A stretch of 64,000 nt of DNA from Gilliamella sp. B3022. Its GTDB lineage: Bacteria; Pseudomonadota; Gammaproteobacteria; Enterobacterales; Orbaceae. Positions 1 to 11,407 of the stretch are shown one piece after another. Numbering within the stretch: position 1 is the stretch's first letter; the number at the start of each line of letters is the position of its first letter. Below the pieces are notes generated by a model. That model worked only from the letters and a program-made list of their open reading frames with translations. It had not been told where the DNA came from and searched no databases. The position numbers were made by a program, and so were the translations under genes. Location: assembly GCF_028751545.1 (NCBI RefSeq), contig NZ_CP071867.1, positions 1,771,306 to 1,835,305 on the forward strand, read 5' to 3'.

Positions 1-297
1 AATACTAAACGTCGTTTAAAGCAGTTGGACATTCATAATATTTCTACTCGACATGGAAATGGTTGGTTAGGTTGGTCTGAACGTGGTCCTTTTGATGGTA
101 TTATTGTCACTGCTGCTGCAACACAAGTACCACAAAGTCTTTTAGAGCAGTTAGCGAATAATGGGCGCTTAGTCATTCCTGTTGGTGATGAAGACAATCA
201 GGTGCTTCAATTAATAAAACGTAGTGGTGAAAATTTTATTGTGAAAAATGTAGAGGAGGTTAAATTTGTTCCGCTCGTTAAAGGTGATATTGAATAA
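1..297 (+). CDS. pcm: Protein-L-isoaspartate O-methyltransferase, C-terminal part
   Basis: The frame is open from base 1, so the gene begins before the window and only its last 98 codons are present. The enzyme methylates isoaspartyl residues in damaged cytosolic proteins using S-adenosylmethionine. The visible part carries the [10 protein letters not shown] and [11 protein letters not shown] stretches, the [10 protein letters not shown] strand and the FVPLVKG ending that are typical of bacterial Pcm. Codon 9 is TTG but should not be taken as a start, because the family sequence continues upstream of it. No partner gene is visible in this window. The identification rests on strong motif similarity to the E. 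coli protein from memory. Confidence 0.93.
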   Translation, partial: NTKRRLKQLDIHNISTRHGNGWLGWSERGPFDGIIVTAAATQVPQSLLEQLANNGRLVIPVGDEDNQVLQLIKRSGENFIVKNVEEVKFVPLVKGDIE

Positions 298-671
298 TAA
301 AGCTCTTTATAAACGGATAACTTTGTTTAGTCATTAATACTCAAGATTGAATATTCATATTTTCCTGCTTGATCCTTTATTGTAGGCCATTTTTCGCTCC
401 TTTAATAATGCGAACGACTTTTTGTCAATTAGATTTTGCTAATTTTTCTTTAAGTATTATCGTGTTATATCCATTCATGCTTAACCTTTATCGTAATTAT
501 TATAAAAGTAATAAATAATTGATTAAAAATTTTTATTTAAAATGGATAATTCATTAAAATTATTAGTTTTTTTAAATATCAGCAAATAGATATGAAATCA
601 TCCATGCTGCTTACATGGATGACTGTTTTATTGAAATTTATGCATTACCTAAAGTTTTATTACAAACAGTT
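298..671. other. Intergenic stretch between convergent pcm and pnuC
   Basis: This is AT-rich DNA with no convincing open reading frame. The only clear element is the hairpin at 598-622 described separately. Confidence 0.6.
598..622. terminator. Hairpin between convergent genes, possible terminator
   Basis: Perfect 9-bp arms TCATCCATG and CATGGATGA enclose a 7-base loop. On the plus strand they are followed by CTGTTTTATT. The hairpin sits 50 bp beyond the pnuC stop and about 300 bp beyond the pcm stop. T-tracts are weak on both sides, so it may be a weak bidirectional terminator. Confidence 0.4.
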
Positions 672-1361
672 TTATTGTTTTTGTTCAGAACTTCTCCACT
701 CACAAATGCCATAAATTGCATTAAATAGATAAATTAAATATTGTGCAGCAATAACAATGTTATTCGTATAAAGGTTGAGACCAATAACCAATATATTTAA
801 TATCACCCAGAAATACCAATTAAACGAATAGCGCATCATCAATAATAACTGAGCAACAATCCCTAGTCCAAAGATAAAACAGTTAGTAATAAGCTGATAA
901 CTACTATTATTGACTTCAAGGGATTCGGTGATATAAACATTTAAAAATACTGCGACAATGAGTACGATGAAGGTCCATAAAAAATTACTTTCGTTTAAGA
1001 TTCGGGATTTCACATTTTTATTATTATCTTGATTTTTTTGCCAATTAAGTAAGCCATAAATGTGTGAACCAAAATAGCAAATACTTGGTAAACCAGCACC
1101 AATATTACCGTTAAGAAAGTTGGCAAAGCATTCGGCAATATTGGCTAACATACCCATCACATTCCCGATATTTTTGCGTTTAGCCAATAATATTACGCAG
1201 ATCAATCCACAAAAAGCTCCAATATAGGAAATGGTGTAACGAAGATTAAATTGACTAAATGGATCGGTGTATAAAAAGGCTAGCGTTACACAAAATATGC
1301 AAAAAAGCGGATAAAATTTATTTCGTCCAATAACTATTATAAATTGTTTTAATTTATTCAT
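672..1361 (-). CDS. pnuC: Nicotinamide riboside transporter PnuC
   Basis: An integral inner-membrane protein of 229 residues with about seven hydrophobic segments, close to the usual PnuC length. PnuC proteins let nicotinamide riboside into the cytoplasm, where phosphorylation traps it. The N-terminal half holds a GNVMGMLANI segment and the C-terminal half an RYSFNWYFWVILN segment, both PnuC-like. It starts 2 bp after the nadR stop, so the two genes form an operon. NadR carries the ribosylnicotinamide kinase activity that drives this uptake, which fits the pairing. In E. coli pnuC is paired with nadA instead, so the arrangement here is a dedicated NAD-salvage cassette. Confidence 0.92.
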   Translation of the reverse strand: MNKLKQFIIVIGRNKFYPLFCIFCVTLAFLYTDPFSQFNLRYTISYIGAFCGLICVILLAKRKNIGNVMGMLANIAECFANFLNGNIGAGLPSICYFGSHIYGLLNWQKNQDNNKNVKSRILNESNFLWTFIVLIVAVFLNVYITESLEVNNSSYQLITNCFIFGLGIVAQLLLMMRYSFNWYFWVILNILVIGLNLYTNNIVIAAQYLIYLFNAIYGICEWRSSEQKQ

Positions 1362-1363
1362 AA

Positions 1364-2608
<1,245 letters not shown>

Positions 2609-2615
2609 TTATACT

Positions 2616-2633
2616 TTGTTTTTTATTTTTAAC
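2616..2633 (-). promoter_or_regulatory. NadR-box-like palindrome upstream of nadR
   Basis: The sequence TGTTTTTTATTTTTAACA matches the enterobacterial NadR operator pattern TGTTTA-N6-TAAACA at 10 of 12 defined positions with exact N6 spacing. It lies 17-34 bp upstream of the nadR ATG. Because the region is AT-rich, a chance match is possible. Autoregulation is an inference. Confidence 0.4.
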
Positions 2634-3063
2634 AAAATATACATTTTTTTATATTAATGTTCAATATATAAAACGAAATTAATTATTTGTAGAAATCTGG
2701 ATCAAATTTTATGGGAATTTAAACAGAAATAGTTAATAATCTTCTAGCGCAGTCCTTATAGATAGAAATATGCTATATCCCTATTTCTATCCATAAATGC
2801 ATGGGAATAATAAAAATATAAAACTGTTCAAAAAGAACAATGTGAAAATTTAAAAAAGAAGTGAAATTGGAAATCAATGCCTTTAGGTTAATTGTATATG
2901 ACCGGATCCTAATCATTATCTATAAAACAGTAACTCTTAATGAAATTAAGTAATTTCTACAAATTATAGGTTTAATCACCTAAAATTTTGGTTTAAATCT
3001 AAATGAAATCAAAAAAAGCACTTTAATATTTAAACTTACTTATCTAAAAGATAAAGTTAACGA
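2634..3063. other. Divergent nadR/recD intergenic region with an inverted repeat
   Basis: No gene is supported here. At 2759-2770 and 2782-2793 there is an inverted repeat (TAGATAGAAATA against TATTTCTATCCA, 11 of 12 pairing) with an 11-base loop. Its role is unknown. Confidence 0.5.
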
Positions 3064-3069
3064 TATAAT
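3064..3069 (+). promoter_or_regulatory. -10 element of the likely recD promoter
   Basis: A consensus TATAAT lies 31 bp upstream of the recD ATG. No good -35 hexamer is visible at 16-18 bp spacing, so the promoter would be weak. Confidence 0.45.
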
Positions 3070-3100
3070 GGGATACTAAGTTAGTAACAGAAAAGATCAC

Positions 3101-4948
3101 ATGTTAATAGAATGGTTAGCCCAATTTGAACAAAATAACCAAATCAGTTTACTCGATATTCATTTAGCTTTGTTTTTAACCAATAAAGCTGAGCTAAATG
3201 ATGATATGACAGCTAAACGTTTTGGTTTTTTAGTGCTATCACTTAGTAAAGAAGTGAGGGCTGGTCATGTCTGCCTTGATCTGACATATTTAAATCAACA
3301 ATCCATTGAACCACAATTATGGCAAGAGTTAGGATCACCCAGTGAACATGTTTGGAAAGCTGTACTTGAACTAGCTAAAAGTAAACACGTTGTAAGCGAT
3401 GGTACGGACTTATCACCACTTATTTATACCCAAAATAAACTTTATTTTCAGCGTATGTGGTTTGATGAAGCCAATGTGGCGCAATATTTTAATCATACAA
3501 CACTTGTCGAAGATCCCAATTATCTAGTTGGTTTAAATGTGATTCTTAATCAACTTTTTAGCGATAATAAAGAGCATATCGATTGGCAAAAAGTTGCTGT
3601 AGCAGTTGCATTGACCCGTAAAGTAGCCATTATTTCTGGCGGACCAGGTACGGGGAAAACTACAACGGTAGCCAAAATTCTTGCTGCAATTAAGCAAACT
3701 GATCCTAAAGCTCGATTAGTTACATCTGCACCCACAGGTAAAGCAGCTTCAAGATTAACCGAATCGTTAAGCCAAGCAATTGAACAACTTTCCTTATCAT
3801 CTTTAAATATTAATACCGAATCGCTAACCTTGCACCGCTTGCTGGGTGCCAAAGAAGATAATCGCTCATTTACGTATGATAAAAATAACCCACTTAATTT
3901 GGATGTATTAGTGATAGACGAAGCATCAATGGTGGACTTAAATATGATGGCGAGAGTGATAGATGCGTTGCCACCCTCAGCTCGCTTAATTTTACTTGGC
4001 GATAAAGATCAACTTTCATCCGTTGAAGCCGGCGCTGTATTTGGTGATCTTTGTGCATTTATTACTAATGGATACAGCATTATACGATCTAAAGAGTTGA
4101 GTTTATTGACGGGTTTTAATATACCGAGTTCAGAGCAAACAGTAAACATTACTGACAGTATTTGTTTATTACAAAAAAGTTATCGATTTGATGAATCATC
4201 GGGTATTGGTTTGCTTGCTAATGCTGTGAAAGATGGTGAATCCAGCGTTGTTCGAGAATTGCTAAATGATAGTTTATTGAGTGATATTAAGTACCAGGAA
4301 CTTTCATCTCAGCAAGCTTATCAAGCTCTTTTACAGGATAGTGTGAATCAATATCAACATTATTTAAATATGATAAATGAAAATAGCGTTGATGATATTG
4401 CGACGATTTTACATAAATTTTCTCAATATCGGCTACTATGCGCAATACGAGAAGGCAAGTTTGGTGTCAGAGGTTTAAATAAGCAAATTGAGTCTTTATT
4501 GTCCCAAAAAAAATTCATTCATCTAAAGAATAATGAAGCCTGGTACGTAGGTCGTCCGATTATGATTTTACGCAATAGTATTTCGTTAGGACTTTATAAT
4601 GGTGATATTGGAATTACATTAAGAGCAGAACATGACCGTTCAAAATTGCGGGTCTATTTTCCCTTTTCTGATGGCTCAATTAAAGGATTTTCTCCTTTTA
4701 GATTACCAGAGCATGAAACCGCATATGCAATGACGATCCATAAATCACAAGGATCGGAATTTGATCATGTTAATATTATTTTGCCAATGGATCACTCACC
4801 ATTACTTAACCGTTCATTACTTTATACTGCCATTACTCGTGCTAAAAAAACAGTTTCTATTTATGCAACAGAAGACATTATTCAACAAGCAATAAAATCT
4901 CAAACACAAAGACATAGTGGTTTAGTTAATTTATTATTGAATAATTGA
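3101..4948 (+). CDS. recD: Exodeoxyribonuclease V alpha subunit RecD
   Basis: A superfamily 1B helicase of 615 residues, close to the usual RecD length. RecD is the 5'-3' motor of the RecBCD double-strand-break repair complex. The Walker A motif SGGPGTGKTTT lies near residue 180, the DEASMVD Walker B near 273, and LLGDKDQLSSVEAG follows. The C-terminal UvrD-like motifs YAMTIHKSQGSEF and LYTAITRAKK are intact. No recB or recC lies next to it: the upstream neighbour is divergent nadR and the downstream neighbour is convergent gltL. In enterobacteria recD directly follows recB, so this copy has separated from its partner genes. Its function should still depend on RecBC elsewhere in the genome. 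Confidence 0.95.
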   Translation: MLIEWLAQFEQNNQISLLDIHLALFLTNKAELNDDMTAKRFGFLVLSLSKEVRAGHVCLDLTYLNQQSIEPQLWQELGSPSEHVWKAVLELAKSKHVVSDGTDLSPLIYTQNKLYFQRMWFDEANVAQYFNHTTLVEDPNYLVGLNVILNQLFSDNKEHIDWQKVAVAVALTRKVAIISGGPGTGKTTTVAKILAAIKQTDPKARLVTSAPTGKAASRLTESLSQAIEQLSLSSLNINTESLTLHRLLGAKEDNRSFTYDKNNPLNLDVLVIDEASMVDLNMMARVIDALPPSARLILLGDKDQLSSVEAGAVFGDLCAFITNGYSIIRSKELSLLTGFNIPSSEQTVNITDSICLLQKSYRFDESSGIGLLANAVKDGESSVVRELLNDSLLSDIKYQELSSQQAYQALLQDSVNQYQHYLNMINENSVDDIATILHKFSQYRLLCAIREGKFGVRGLNKQIESLLSQKKFIHLKNNEAWYVGRPIMILRNSISLGLYNGDIGITLRAEHDRSKLRVYFPFSDGSIKGFSPFRLPEHETAYAMTIHKSQGSEFDHVNIILPMDHSPLLNRSLLYTAITRAKKTVSIYATEDIIQQAIKSQTQRHSGLVNLLLNN

Positions 4949-5015
4949 TGATTTGTACTGAAAATAGTTGTTAGCCGATTTTTTTATTGAATATTAACAA
5001 TAAAATGAAAGAACA

Positions 5016-5044
5016 AGAAGAAAAAACAGGGCATACAGCCCTGT
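5016..5044 (-). terminator. Intrinsic terminator of the gltIJKL operon
   Basis: Read on the minus strand, the stem ACAGGGC/GCCCTGT (7 bp, 5-base loop) is followed by a T-rich run, TTTTTTCTTCTT. It begins 9 bp after the gltL stop codon. Confidence 0.8.
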
Positions 5045-5052
5045 AATTAAAA

Positions 5053-5778
5053 TTAATGAATAATTTTAGCTAAAAAGTCTTTAGCACGATCGGATTGTGG
5101 ATTAGTGAAGAACTGTTCTTTCGAGGTATCTTCAATAATTTCACCCGCATCCATAAAGATAACACGGTGTGCAACTTTTCGAGCAAAGCCCATTTCGTGA
5201 GTAACGACCATCATCGTCATTCCTTCATAAGCAAGTTCAACCATTACATCAAGTACTTCATTTACCATTTCTGGATCCAGCGCTGAGGTAGGTTCGTCAA
5301 ATAGCATAACAATTGGATCCATACAAAGTGCACGAGCAATCGCAACACGTTGCTGTTGACCACCAGAAAGTTGTGCTGGATATTTATCAGCATGTGCTAG
5401 TAAACCCACACGTTCTAATAAGTTTAGTGCTTTTTCTCGAGCCTCTTCATCTGCTCGTCCTAATACTTTAATTTGGGCAAGCGTTAAATTTTTTAAAATA
5501 GTCAAATGAGGAAAGAGTTCGAAATGTTGGAACACCATACCCACTTTTGAACGTAATTTAGCTAAATTAGTTGACGGATCGGTTATTTCGGTACCTTCAA
5601 TAATAATTCTACCTTTTTGTACAGGTTCTAAACCGTTAACGGTTTTAATTAGTGTCGATTTACCGGAACCAGAAGGTCCACAAACAACGACAACCTCACC
5701 TTTACCTACTTTTGTTGTACAGTTTTTTAAAACTTGAAATTGTCCATACCATTTTGATACATTTTCTAAGGAGATCAT
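5053..5778 (-). CDS. gltL: Glutamate/aspartate ABC transporter ATP-binding protein
   Basis: An ABC ATPase of 241 residues. Walker A is GPSGSGKST near residue 34-42, the signature is [15 protein letters not shown], Walker B is [13 protein letters not shown], and the switch histidine is in VVTHEMGFA. This is the polar amino-acid subfamily (GlnQ/GltL). It hydrolyses ATP at the cytoplasmic face of the GltJK permease. Its ATG overlaps the gltK stop by 4 bp (ATGA), which indicates translational coupling. It is the last gene of the four-gene operon and is followed by a strong terminator. Assignment to glutamate/aspartate rests on the whole operon, because ATPase sequences alone do not specify substrate. 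Confidence 0.93.
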   Translation of the reverse strand: MISLENVSKWYGQFQVLKNCTTKVGKGEVVVVCGPSGSGKSTLIKTVNGLEPVQKGRIIIEGTEITDPSTNLAKLRSKVGMVFQHFELFPHLTILKNLTLAQIKVLGRADEEAREKALNLLERVGLLAHADKYPAQLSGGQQQRVAIARALCMDPIVMLFDEPTSALDPEMVNEVLDVMVELAYEGMTMMVVTHEMGFARKVAHRVIFMDAGEIIEDTSKEQFFTNPQSDRAKDFLAKIIH

Positions 5779-6476
5779 CGATTTATCCCTTTCTTAAAAT
5801 AATTAACTAACTGTGAAGCAGTAAAACAAATCACAAAATAACTTGCCGCTGCAAAAATAATCATTGAATATTTAACAGTACCGCCTTGAACATTGCCTAT
5901 TTGAGTTACACTTGCGCCGAAAAGATCAATTAAACTCATCACATACACTAACGAGGTATCTTGGAATAAGATAATACCTTGAGTTAGTAATAGTGGCACC
6001 ATAGAGCGAAATGCTTGCGGTAAGATAATCAAGCGCATGGCTTGACCTTTAGTCATACCTAAAGCATAAGCAGCATGATACTGACCTTTAGTCACTGCAT
6101 TGATCCCAGCACGAATAATTTCTGAATAATAAGCCGCTTCAAAAAGTGCAAAAGCAATCATTGCCGAAACAATACGTACATCCGCATAAGGAGGCAAATT
6201 AAATACATATTTAATGACTTGTGGCAATGCCAAATAGAACCATAACAGCACTAATAATAGTGGAATGGAACGAAATAAATTTACGTAGCATTTAGCAAAA
6301 ATATTAAGCAATTTATTATTTGATAAACGCATCAACGCAAGCATAGTACCCCAAATAATACCAAAAATAACTGCACTGAGGGTAATTTTTGTTGTTAACC
6401 ATAAACCGCTAAGTAGTAAATGATAATTATCAAATACCAATGAAGGTATATTTGCTATCCAATCAAAAAGCTGCAT
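5775..6476 (-). CDS. gltK: Glutamate/aspartate ABC transporter permease GltK
   Basis: An inner-membrane permease of 233 residues that begins [13 protein letters not shown]. The open frame extends 4 codons further upstream, but GGAGG lies 5 bp before the ATG at 6476, and the alignment with E. coli GltK also begins there. The family cytoplasmic EAA loop is seen as [20 protein letters not shown], and the segment [19 protein letters not shown] is almost as in E. coli. It forms the translocation channel with GltJ. One base separates its start from the gltJ stop, and its stop overlaps gltL. Confidence 0.93.
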   Translation of the reverse strand: MQLFDWIANIPSLVFDNYHLLLSGLWLTTKITLSAVIFGIIWGTMLALMRLSNNKLLNIFAKCYVNLFRSIPLLLVLLWFYLALPQVIKYVFNLPPYADVRIVSAMIAFALFEAAYYSEIIRAGINAVTKGQYHAAYALGMTKGQAMRLIILPQAFRSMVPLLLTQGIILFQDTSLVYVMSLIDLFGASVTQIGNVQGGTVKYSMIIFAAASYFVICFTASQLVNYFKKGINR

Positions 6477-6477
6477 A

Positions 6478-7212
6478 CTATCCTCCATGATTCATATTAG
6501 GTAAACGAGTATGTTTTTCAACAATACGCATAATGGTGAGTACAGCATAATTTATTAGCATAAAGGCAATGGTTACACCACATAAGATTTCAACAATACT
6601 ATTTGTTGATTCATTAATACGATCAATCTGTCCGATTAAATCGATTAATCCAATTGTTGAAGCAACAGATGAGTTTTTAATAATGTTAGTCATCTCAGAT
6701 GTTAATGGTGGAATAATGCGACGATAAGCATTAGGTAATAAAATGTATGTATATGCTTGACGATTGGTTAAGCCAAGGGCGATTGCTGCATATTTTTGAC
6801 CTTTAGGTAAAGTTTGAATACCGGTTCTTACTTGCTCGGCAATACGTGCTGAAGTGAACAATCCTAGAGCAGTTGCGGCTATGATAAATGAACTCACATT
6901 CGGTGATAAACCAGAGACAAACCACGTTTTTAAACTTCCAGTCAGAATTTCAGGAAATAGCATATACCATAAAAACATTTGTACAAGTAAGGGGATATTT
7001 CGAAATAGCTGAATATAGGCCGCAGCAAAGTTATTTAGAAACTTGTTGTCAAGTGTTCTACAAATACCGACCAATGAACCCAGCACAAAGGCAATGATCC
7101 ATGCTGTAATAGCTAATGAAATGGTCACAAAAATGCCATCTAACAGCCAATTTAAGTAAATCCCATCACCATAAGGGGTGGGTTCAAAAAATAGTGTCCA
7201 ATTAAAACTCAT
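6478..7212 (-). CDS. gltJ: Glutamate/aspartate ABC transporter permease GltJ
   Basis: A permease of 244 residues with five or six membrane segments and the conserved EAA loop, seen as [20 protein letters not shown]. The segments [29 protein letters not shown] and the final [10 protein letters not shown] match GltJ. It pairs with GltK to form the transmembrane pore. It lies 80 bp downstream of gltI, a gap large enough for a processing or attenuation site that would favour expression of the binding protein. No clear hairpin is seen in that gap. Confidence 0.93.
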   Translation of the reverse strand: MSFNWTLFFEPTPYGDGIYLNWLLDGIFVTISLAITAWIIAFVLGSLVGICRTLDNKFLNNFAAAYIQLFRNIPLLVQMFLWYMLFPEILTGSLKTWFVSGLSPNVSSFIIAATALGLFTSARIAEQVRTGIQTLPKGQKYAAIALGLTNRQAYTYILLPNAYRRIIPPLTSEMTNIIKNSSVASTIGLIDLIGQIDRINESTNSIVEILCGVTIAFMLINYAVLTIMRIVEKHTRLPNMNHGG

Positions 7213-7292
7213 AATATATTTAATTCACTAATTTAGATTATGTACTAAATGTAATGACATTTAGTACATGGATTAGAAAGATAAGAAAAGTA

Positions 7293-8201
7293 TTAATCTA
7301 ATGCTTTATCGTTAGGGTTTGCAAAAAGCTCAACCATTTTCGGTGAAATTTCAAGTGCCATATTTGCACCTTTTGGTGGCACTGGTTGGGTGAACCATTT
7401 GTTATAAGATTCTAATGCTTTTCCTGATTTTTGGGCTTCAGCAATGGTGTTATCCATTAGTTGTTTAAATTGAGTATCACCCTTTCTTAACATACAACCA
7501 TAAGATTCATATGATAAAGGTTCACCAACAATTTTCCACTCAGCAGGATTAATTGCACGTGAACGTTCACCAGCCAATAAAGCATCATCCATTAAAAATG
7601 CAGCTGCACGACCAGTTTCAAGAGCATTAAATGCATCACCATGATCTTTTGGGGTAATGATCCGGATACCTAAATTTTCTTTATTGTTGATTTGATTTAA
7701 ACGGATTTCAGAAGTAGTTCCGGCAGTTGTTACTACATTTTTGCCTTTTAAATCTTCGATACTATTGATATTGCTATCCGCTTTAACTAAAAAGCGAGTA
7801 CCTACAATAAAGATACTGTTTGAAAAACCAATTGTTTTTTGGCGTTCAAGATTGTTAGTAGTTGAACCACATTCAAAATCGTAAGTATAGTTTTTAAGAA
7901 GTTGAATACGCGTCTTAGAAGTAACAGGTAAATATTTTACTTTAAGATTAGGTAAGTTTAACTCTTTCTTCACGGCTTCTACGATTAGATTAGAATAATC
8001 TTGTGAATAGCCAATCACTTCTTGCTTATCACCATAGTAGGAAAATGGAATAGAAGATTCACGATGACCAACAACAATAACACCACTTTCTTTAATTTTA
8101 GCTAATGTGCCAGTAAGTTCTTCAGCTACTGCCGAACCTGTCATTAGGCCTAACATTGCAAATGATAAAACTAATTTGGTTAATTTTGTCTTTTTGTTCA
8201 T
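7293..8201 (-). CDS. gltI: Periplasmic glutamate/aspartate-binding protein
   Basis: A solute-binding protein of family SBP_bac_3, about 302 residues. A signal peptide ends near LMTGSAVAEE. The mature part begins with KIKESGVIVVGHRESSIPFS, very close to E. coli GltI, and holds the ECGSTTNN, VVTTAGTTSE, MDDALLAGER and YGCMLRKGD motifs. A start two codons upstream (8207) is open, but AGGAG would then touch that ATG, whereas it is 6 bp from the ATG at 8201, so the inner start is preferred. It is the first gene of gltIJKL. It captures acidic amino acids and delivers them to GltJK. Confidence 0.94.
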   Translation of the reverse strand: MNKKTKLTKLVLSFAMLGLMTGSAVAEELTGTLAKIKESGVIVVGHRESSIPFSYYGDKQEVIGYSQDYSNLIVEAVKKELNLPNLKVKYLPVTSKTRIQLLKNYTYDFECGSTTNNLERQKTIGFSNSIFIVGTRFLVKADSNINSIEDLKGKNVVTTAGTTSEIRLNQINNKENLGIRIITPKDHGDAFNALETGRAAAFLMDDALLAGERSRAINPAEWKIVGEPLSYESYGCMLRKGDTQFKQLMDNTIAEAQKSGKALESYNKWFTQPVPPKGANMALEISPKMVELFANPNDKALD

Positions 8202-8428
8202 ACTCATCTCCTACTGTTTAATTTGTATCATATTAAATTTATTTAATATTTTTACAAAGGGCGTATATTATAACTTATTTTTTAGCATAAAAGTACTTTT
8301 TACTGTTTATTTATATATCATTGGCGCCAAATGCATAGCTATAATCATGCTTTATAAGCAATTATTTCTGTACATGATTTTACCTGAAACTGAATATATC
8401 TAAGCAATATTTATGCCACTATTGTAAA

Positions 8429-9967
8429 TTAGTCTTTTTTTATAAATATTGGAATACACATCAATATTATTAATAATAAATAGGGTTTATTTCCCCATCT
8501 TGCATAAGGAGTCAGGCCAATGGTCGGTGATAGACTGTCATTTAAAACACCAGTTTTAAATGCTGGAATCTGTTTGATGATTTTGCCTTGCTGATTAATT
8601 ATTGCTGTGATGCCATTATTAGTACTGCGAATTAATGGGCGTCCAAACTCTAATGCTCTGGCTTGTGCCATTTGCAAATGTTGTTTTGGACCAATGCTAT
8701 CACCAAACCAAGCATCATTTGAAACAGTCAGCAAAAAATCAGTATCAGGTTTAAAGTTTTGCCATATAAGATCCGATAAAATTACTTCATAGCATATAGC
8801 AGTGGTGAATTTAAACCCTTTTATGGTTAATTGAGGCTGTTTTTCATTGCCAGCTTTCATTGAAGACATGGGAATATTGAGCAGTTCGGTAATTGGTTCG
8901 AGTAAGGATGCAAATGGCGTAAATTCACCAAATGGTACTAGATGATGTTTCTGATAACGATCAGTAGTTGGGTATTGATAAGGTTCTTTTTTGCCCAATA
9001 CAATTAAAGAATTATAGATACTACCTTTATTTCGATTGTCAGGTTCATTAAAACGATAATCAATAATACCCACAGCAATTTCTGAGCCATTTGCTCTGGC
9101 ATGGTTATCTAAATAGTATAAGAAGGGTTGTTGATTAATTTCAAAATCTGTAATGCTCGCTTCTGACCATATTATCATTTTGTCTTTGCCAAAATTTTGT
9201 TGGGTAAGCTGATAGTAAGTTTCTAAGGTGTTATTTAATTGTTCACTGCTCCATTTTAAAGATTGAGGAATATTACCTTGAATTAATGAAAAATTGGCTA
9301 GGCGGTGATGATCAACGTGAGTCCAAGTTTTATTTTTGAATGAAATTGGTGCAATAAAGATCGTTAACAGTGCAATTATTGCACCAAGTACGTGCTTTTT
9401 TGGTTGATTATGTTTGATTCCAAATATGCTGTAAATGGCTAATCCAGATAAAAAACAAGTCAGTAAATTAACACCATCTATTCCGATTATAGGAAAATAT
9501 GCTCGCAATGGGCTATCAAGTTGGCTATAACCTAATTGTAACCAGGCAAATCCCGTTAAAATATAACCACGTAGAAATTCGGTAAATTGCCATAAAATAG
9601 GTGCAGCTAACCCTAATTGCTTGAATGAAAATTGAGGTGCTATACGATCTGCTATTCTAAGTAAAAAAGCAAATAACATCGGGTAGAGTGATAAATATAG
9701 GATTAGGAATCCTAAAATCACTATTGCAATAGGGGTAGGTAGTTCTCCATATTGTTTGATACTGATATAAACCCAATGGACTCCTGAGAAAAAATAACCT
9801 ATACCCCAAGTCAATCCTATTAACATTGCTTGTTTTTTAGTTTTATTCGCAATAAGCCATAATAAACCAATAAAAGAGACAAATGCTAAAGGCCATATAT
9901 GAAAAGGTGCATAACTAAAAACGGCAATACAACCGTAAATAAAGCTCAATAGTAGATATTTAAGCAT
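8429..9967 (-). CDS. lnt: Apolipoprotein N-acyltransferase
   Basis: An inner-membrane enzyme of 512 residues, the same length as E. coli Lnt. It transfers the third acyl chain to the N-terminal cysteine of lipoproteins, which is required for Lol-dependent export. The N-terminal half is a bundle of hydrophobic helices. The C-terminal half is a periplasmic carbon-nitrogen hydrolase domain with the expected triad: Glu in IIWSEASITD (about residue 268), Lys in QKHHLVPFGEF and Cys in AICYEVILSD. It follows corC with a gap of one base, the same order as in enterobacteria. No terminator is visible after it. Confidence 0.95.
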   Translation of the reverse strand: MLKYLLLSFIYGCIAVFSYAPFHIWPLAFVSFIGLLWLIANKTKKQAMLIGLTWGIGYFFSGVHWVYISIKQYGELPTPIAIVILGFLILYLSLYPMLFAFLLRIADRIAPQFSFKQLGLAAPILWQFTEFLRGYILTGFAWLQLGYSQLDSPLRAYFPIIGIDGVNLLTCFLSGLAIYSIFGIKHNQPKKHVLGAIIALLTIFIAPISFKNKTWTHVDHHRLANFSLIQGNIPQSLKWSSEQLNNTLETYYQLTQQNFGKDKMIIWSEASITDFEINQQPFLYYLDNHARANGSEIAVGIIDYRFNEPDNRNKGSIYNSLIVLGKKEPYQYPTTDRYQKHHLVPFGEFTPFASLLEPITELLNIPMSSMKAGNEKQPQLTIKGFKFTTAICYEVILSDLIWQNFKPDTDFLLTVSNDAWFGDSIGPKQHLQMAQARALEFGRPLIRSTNNGITAIINQQGKIIKQIPAFKTGVLNDSLSPTIGLTPYARWGNKPYLLLIILMCIPIFIKKD

Positions 9968-9968
9968 G

Positions 9969-10832
9969 TTATGGTAACTCTAAATTAGGCACTGTTGCAC
10001 CTTCAGGAATGGTTACATGCAGTTGGATTATGCGTCTTTTATCAGCAATGGTGACCTTAAATTGATAACCGTCAATGATAATACTTTCACCTCTTAGGGG
10101 TAAGCGACCAAAATGCTGCATTACCAACCCACCAATGGTATCCATTTCGTCATCACTAAAATTAGTAGCAAAAATTTCGTTAAAATCTTCAACTGGTGTC
10201 AGTGCTCGTACGGTGTAAACCGAAGGTGATAAGCGACGAACATCACGATCTTCTACTTCATCATATTCATCCTCGATATCACCAACAATGAGTTCTAAAA
10301 TATCTTCGATAGTGACAAGACCCGATACGCCTCCAAATTCATCAATCGCTATTGCCATATGGTAACGTTGCATACGAAACTCTTTTAACATATGATCAAC
10401 ACGTTTACTTTCAGGCACAATAACTGTTGGTCTTAATATTTTTTTTAAATCAAAATCGTCAATACCCTGACGGATAAATATAAGTAAATCTTTAGCTAGT
10501 AACACACCTTCAATGTGGTCTCTATCTTCACTGATCACAGGATAACGGGAGTGACCATGTTCAGAAATAATATCTAAACATTGATCTAATGAGTAATTGT
10601 CTTTGATAGTAACAATTTGTGAGCGGGGAATCATAATATCGCGAATACGTTGTTCTGCTATATCCATGACACCTTCAATCATGTCAAGTGTGTCTGGATC
10701 AATAAGTTCGTTTTCTTCAGCTTCGCGTATAACTTCAATCAGTTCTTCCTTATCTTTAGGTTCTGAATGAAATAACTGACTTAACCATAAGGCAAATCCT
10801 TTTTTGGATCTCCGGTGATTATCATCGCTCAT
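9969..10832 (-). CDS. corC: CorC/YbeX, CBS-domain protein of the magnesium/cobalt efflux family
   Basis: A cytoplasmic protein of 287 residues. It has an acidic N-terminal segment, two CBS domains (about 65-190, with [13 protein letters not shown] and [17 protein letters not shown]) and a C-terminal CorC_HlyC domain ending in [11 protein letters not shown]. The family is linked to magnesium/cobalt efflux and, through the conserved ybeZ-ybeY-ybeX-lnt cluster, to ribosome maintenance. ybeZ is absent from the cluster here. It lies 86 bp downstream of ybeY and one base before lnt. The biochemical role is not settled even in E. coli. Confidence 0.9.
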   Translation of the reverse strand: MSDDNHRRSKKGFALWLSQLFHSEPKDKEELIEVIREAEENELIDPDTLDMIEGVMDIAEQRIRDIMIPRSQIVTIKDNYSLDQCLDIISEHGHSRYPVISEDRDHIEGVLLAKDLLIFIRQGIDDFDLKKILRPTVIVPESKRVDHMLKEFRMQRYHMAIAIDEFGGVSGLVTIEDILELIVGDIEDEYDEVEDRDVRRLSPSVYTVRALTPVEDFNEIFATNFSDDEMDTIGGLVMQHFGRLPLRGESIIIDGYQFKVTIADKRRIIQLHVTIPEGATVPNLELP

Positions 10833-10918
10833 TTGATTTTTCCTTTACTATTCTATTGTATTTAAGTAATTTTACTTCCGGTTTAGTTATGAACAATGGT
10901 GATATTAACTAAACAAGA

Positions 10919-11386
10919 TTATTCGTCAATCAGTTGATACGGATTATTGAATCCTAACTGTTGCATGATATCAATTTCGATATTTTCCATTTCTTCAGCT
11001 TCTTCGTCAAGAATATGATCATATCCTAGTAGATGCAAACAACCATGAACAATCATATGTGCCCAATGTGAAGTTAACGATTTATGTTGTTCTTTTGCTT
11101 CAGCTTCCACCACTTGTTTGCAAATGATTAAATCTCCTAACAGTGGCACATCAATTTCAATCGGAGATTCAAATGGAAATGAGAGTACATTTGTGGGTTT
11201 ATCTTTATGGCGGTAAGTATGATTTAACTGTTGGCTCTCTTGTTCATCCACAATTCGGATAGTGATTTCAGCATTATCCATAAATTGCGGTAAAATAACA
11301 TTTAACCATTGCATAATTTGTTCTTCAGTTGGCAAATTTTGGTTTTCGTCTGTAGCAATTTGCATATCTAAAATAATTGAGCTCAT
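10919..11386 (-). CDS. ybeY: Endoribonuclease YbeY (16S rRNA maturation)
   Basis: A metalloprotein of 155 residues with the UPF0054 zinc signature H114-GCLH118-LLGYDH124. It is a single-strand endoribonuclease needed for 16S rRNA 3'-end maturation and ribosome quality control. The [12 protein letters not shown] stretch (62-73) is also conserved. The acidic motif after the zinc site ([11 protein letters not shown]) fits the family. It heads the ybeY-corC-lnt block. The usual upstream partner ybeZ (PhoH-like ATPase) and miaB are not in this window; the next gene upstream is rlmH. Confidence 0.95.
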   Translation of the reverse strand: MSSIILDMQIATDENQNLPTEEQIMQWLNVILPQFMDNAEITIRIVDEQESQQLNHTYRHKDKPTNVLSFPFESPIEIDVPLLGDLIICKQVVEAEAKEQHKSLTSHWAHMIVHGCLHLLGYDHILDEEAEEMENIEIDIMQQLGFNNPYQLIDE

Positions 11387-11407
11387 TTAGGTATTTCCCT
11401 AATTTGT

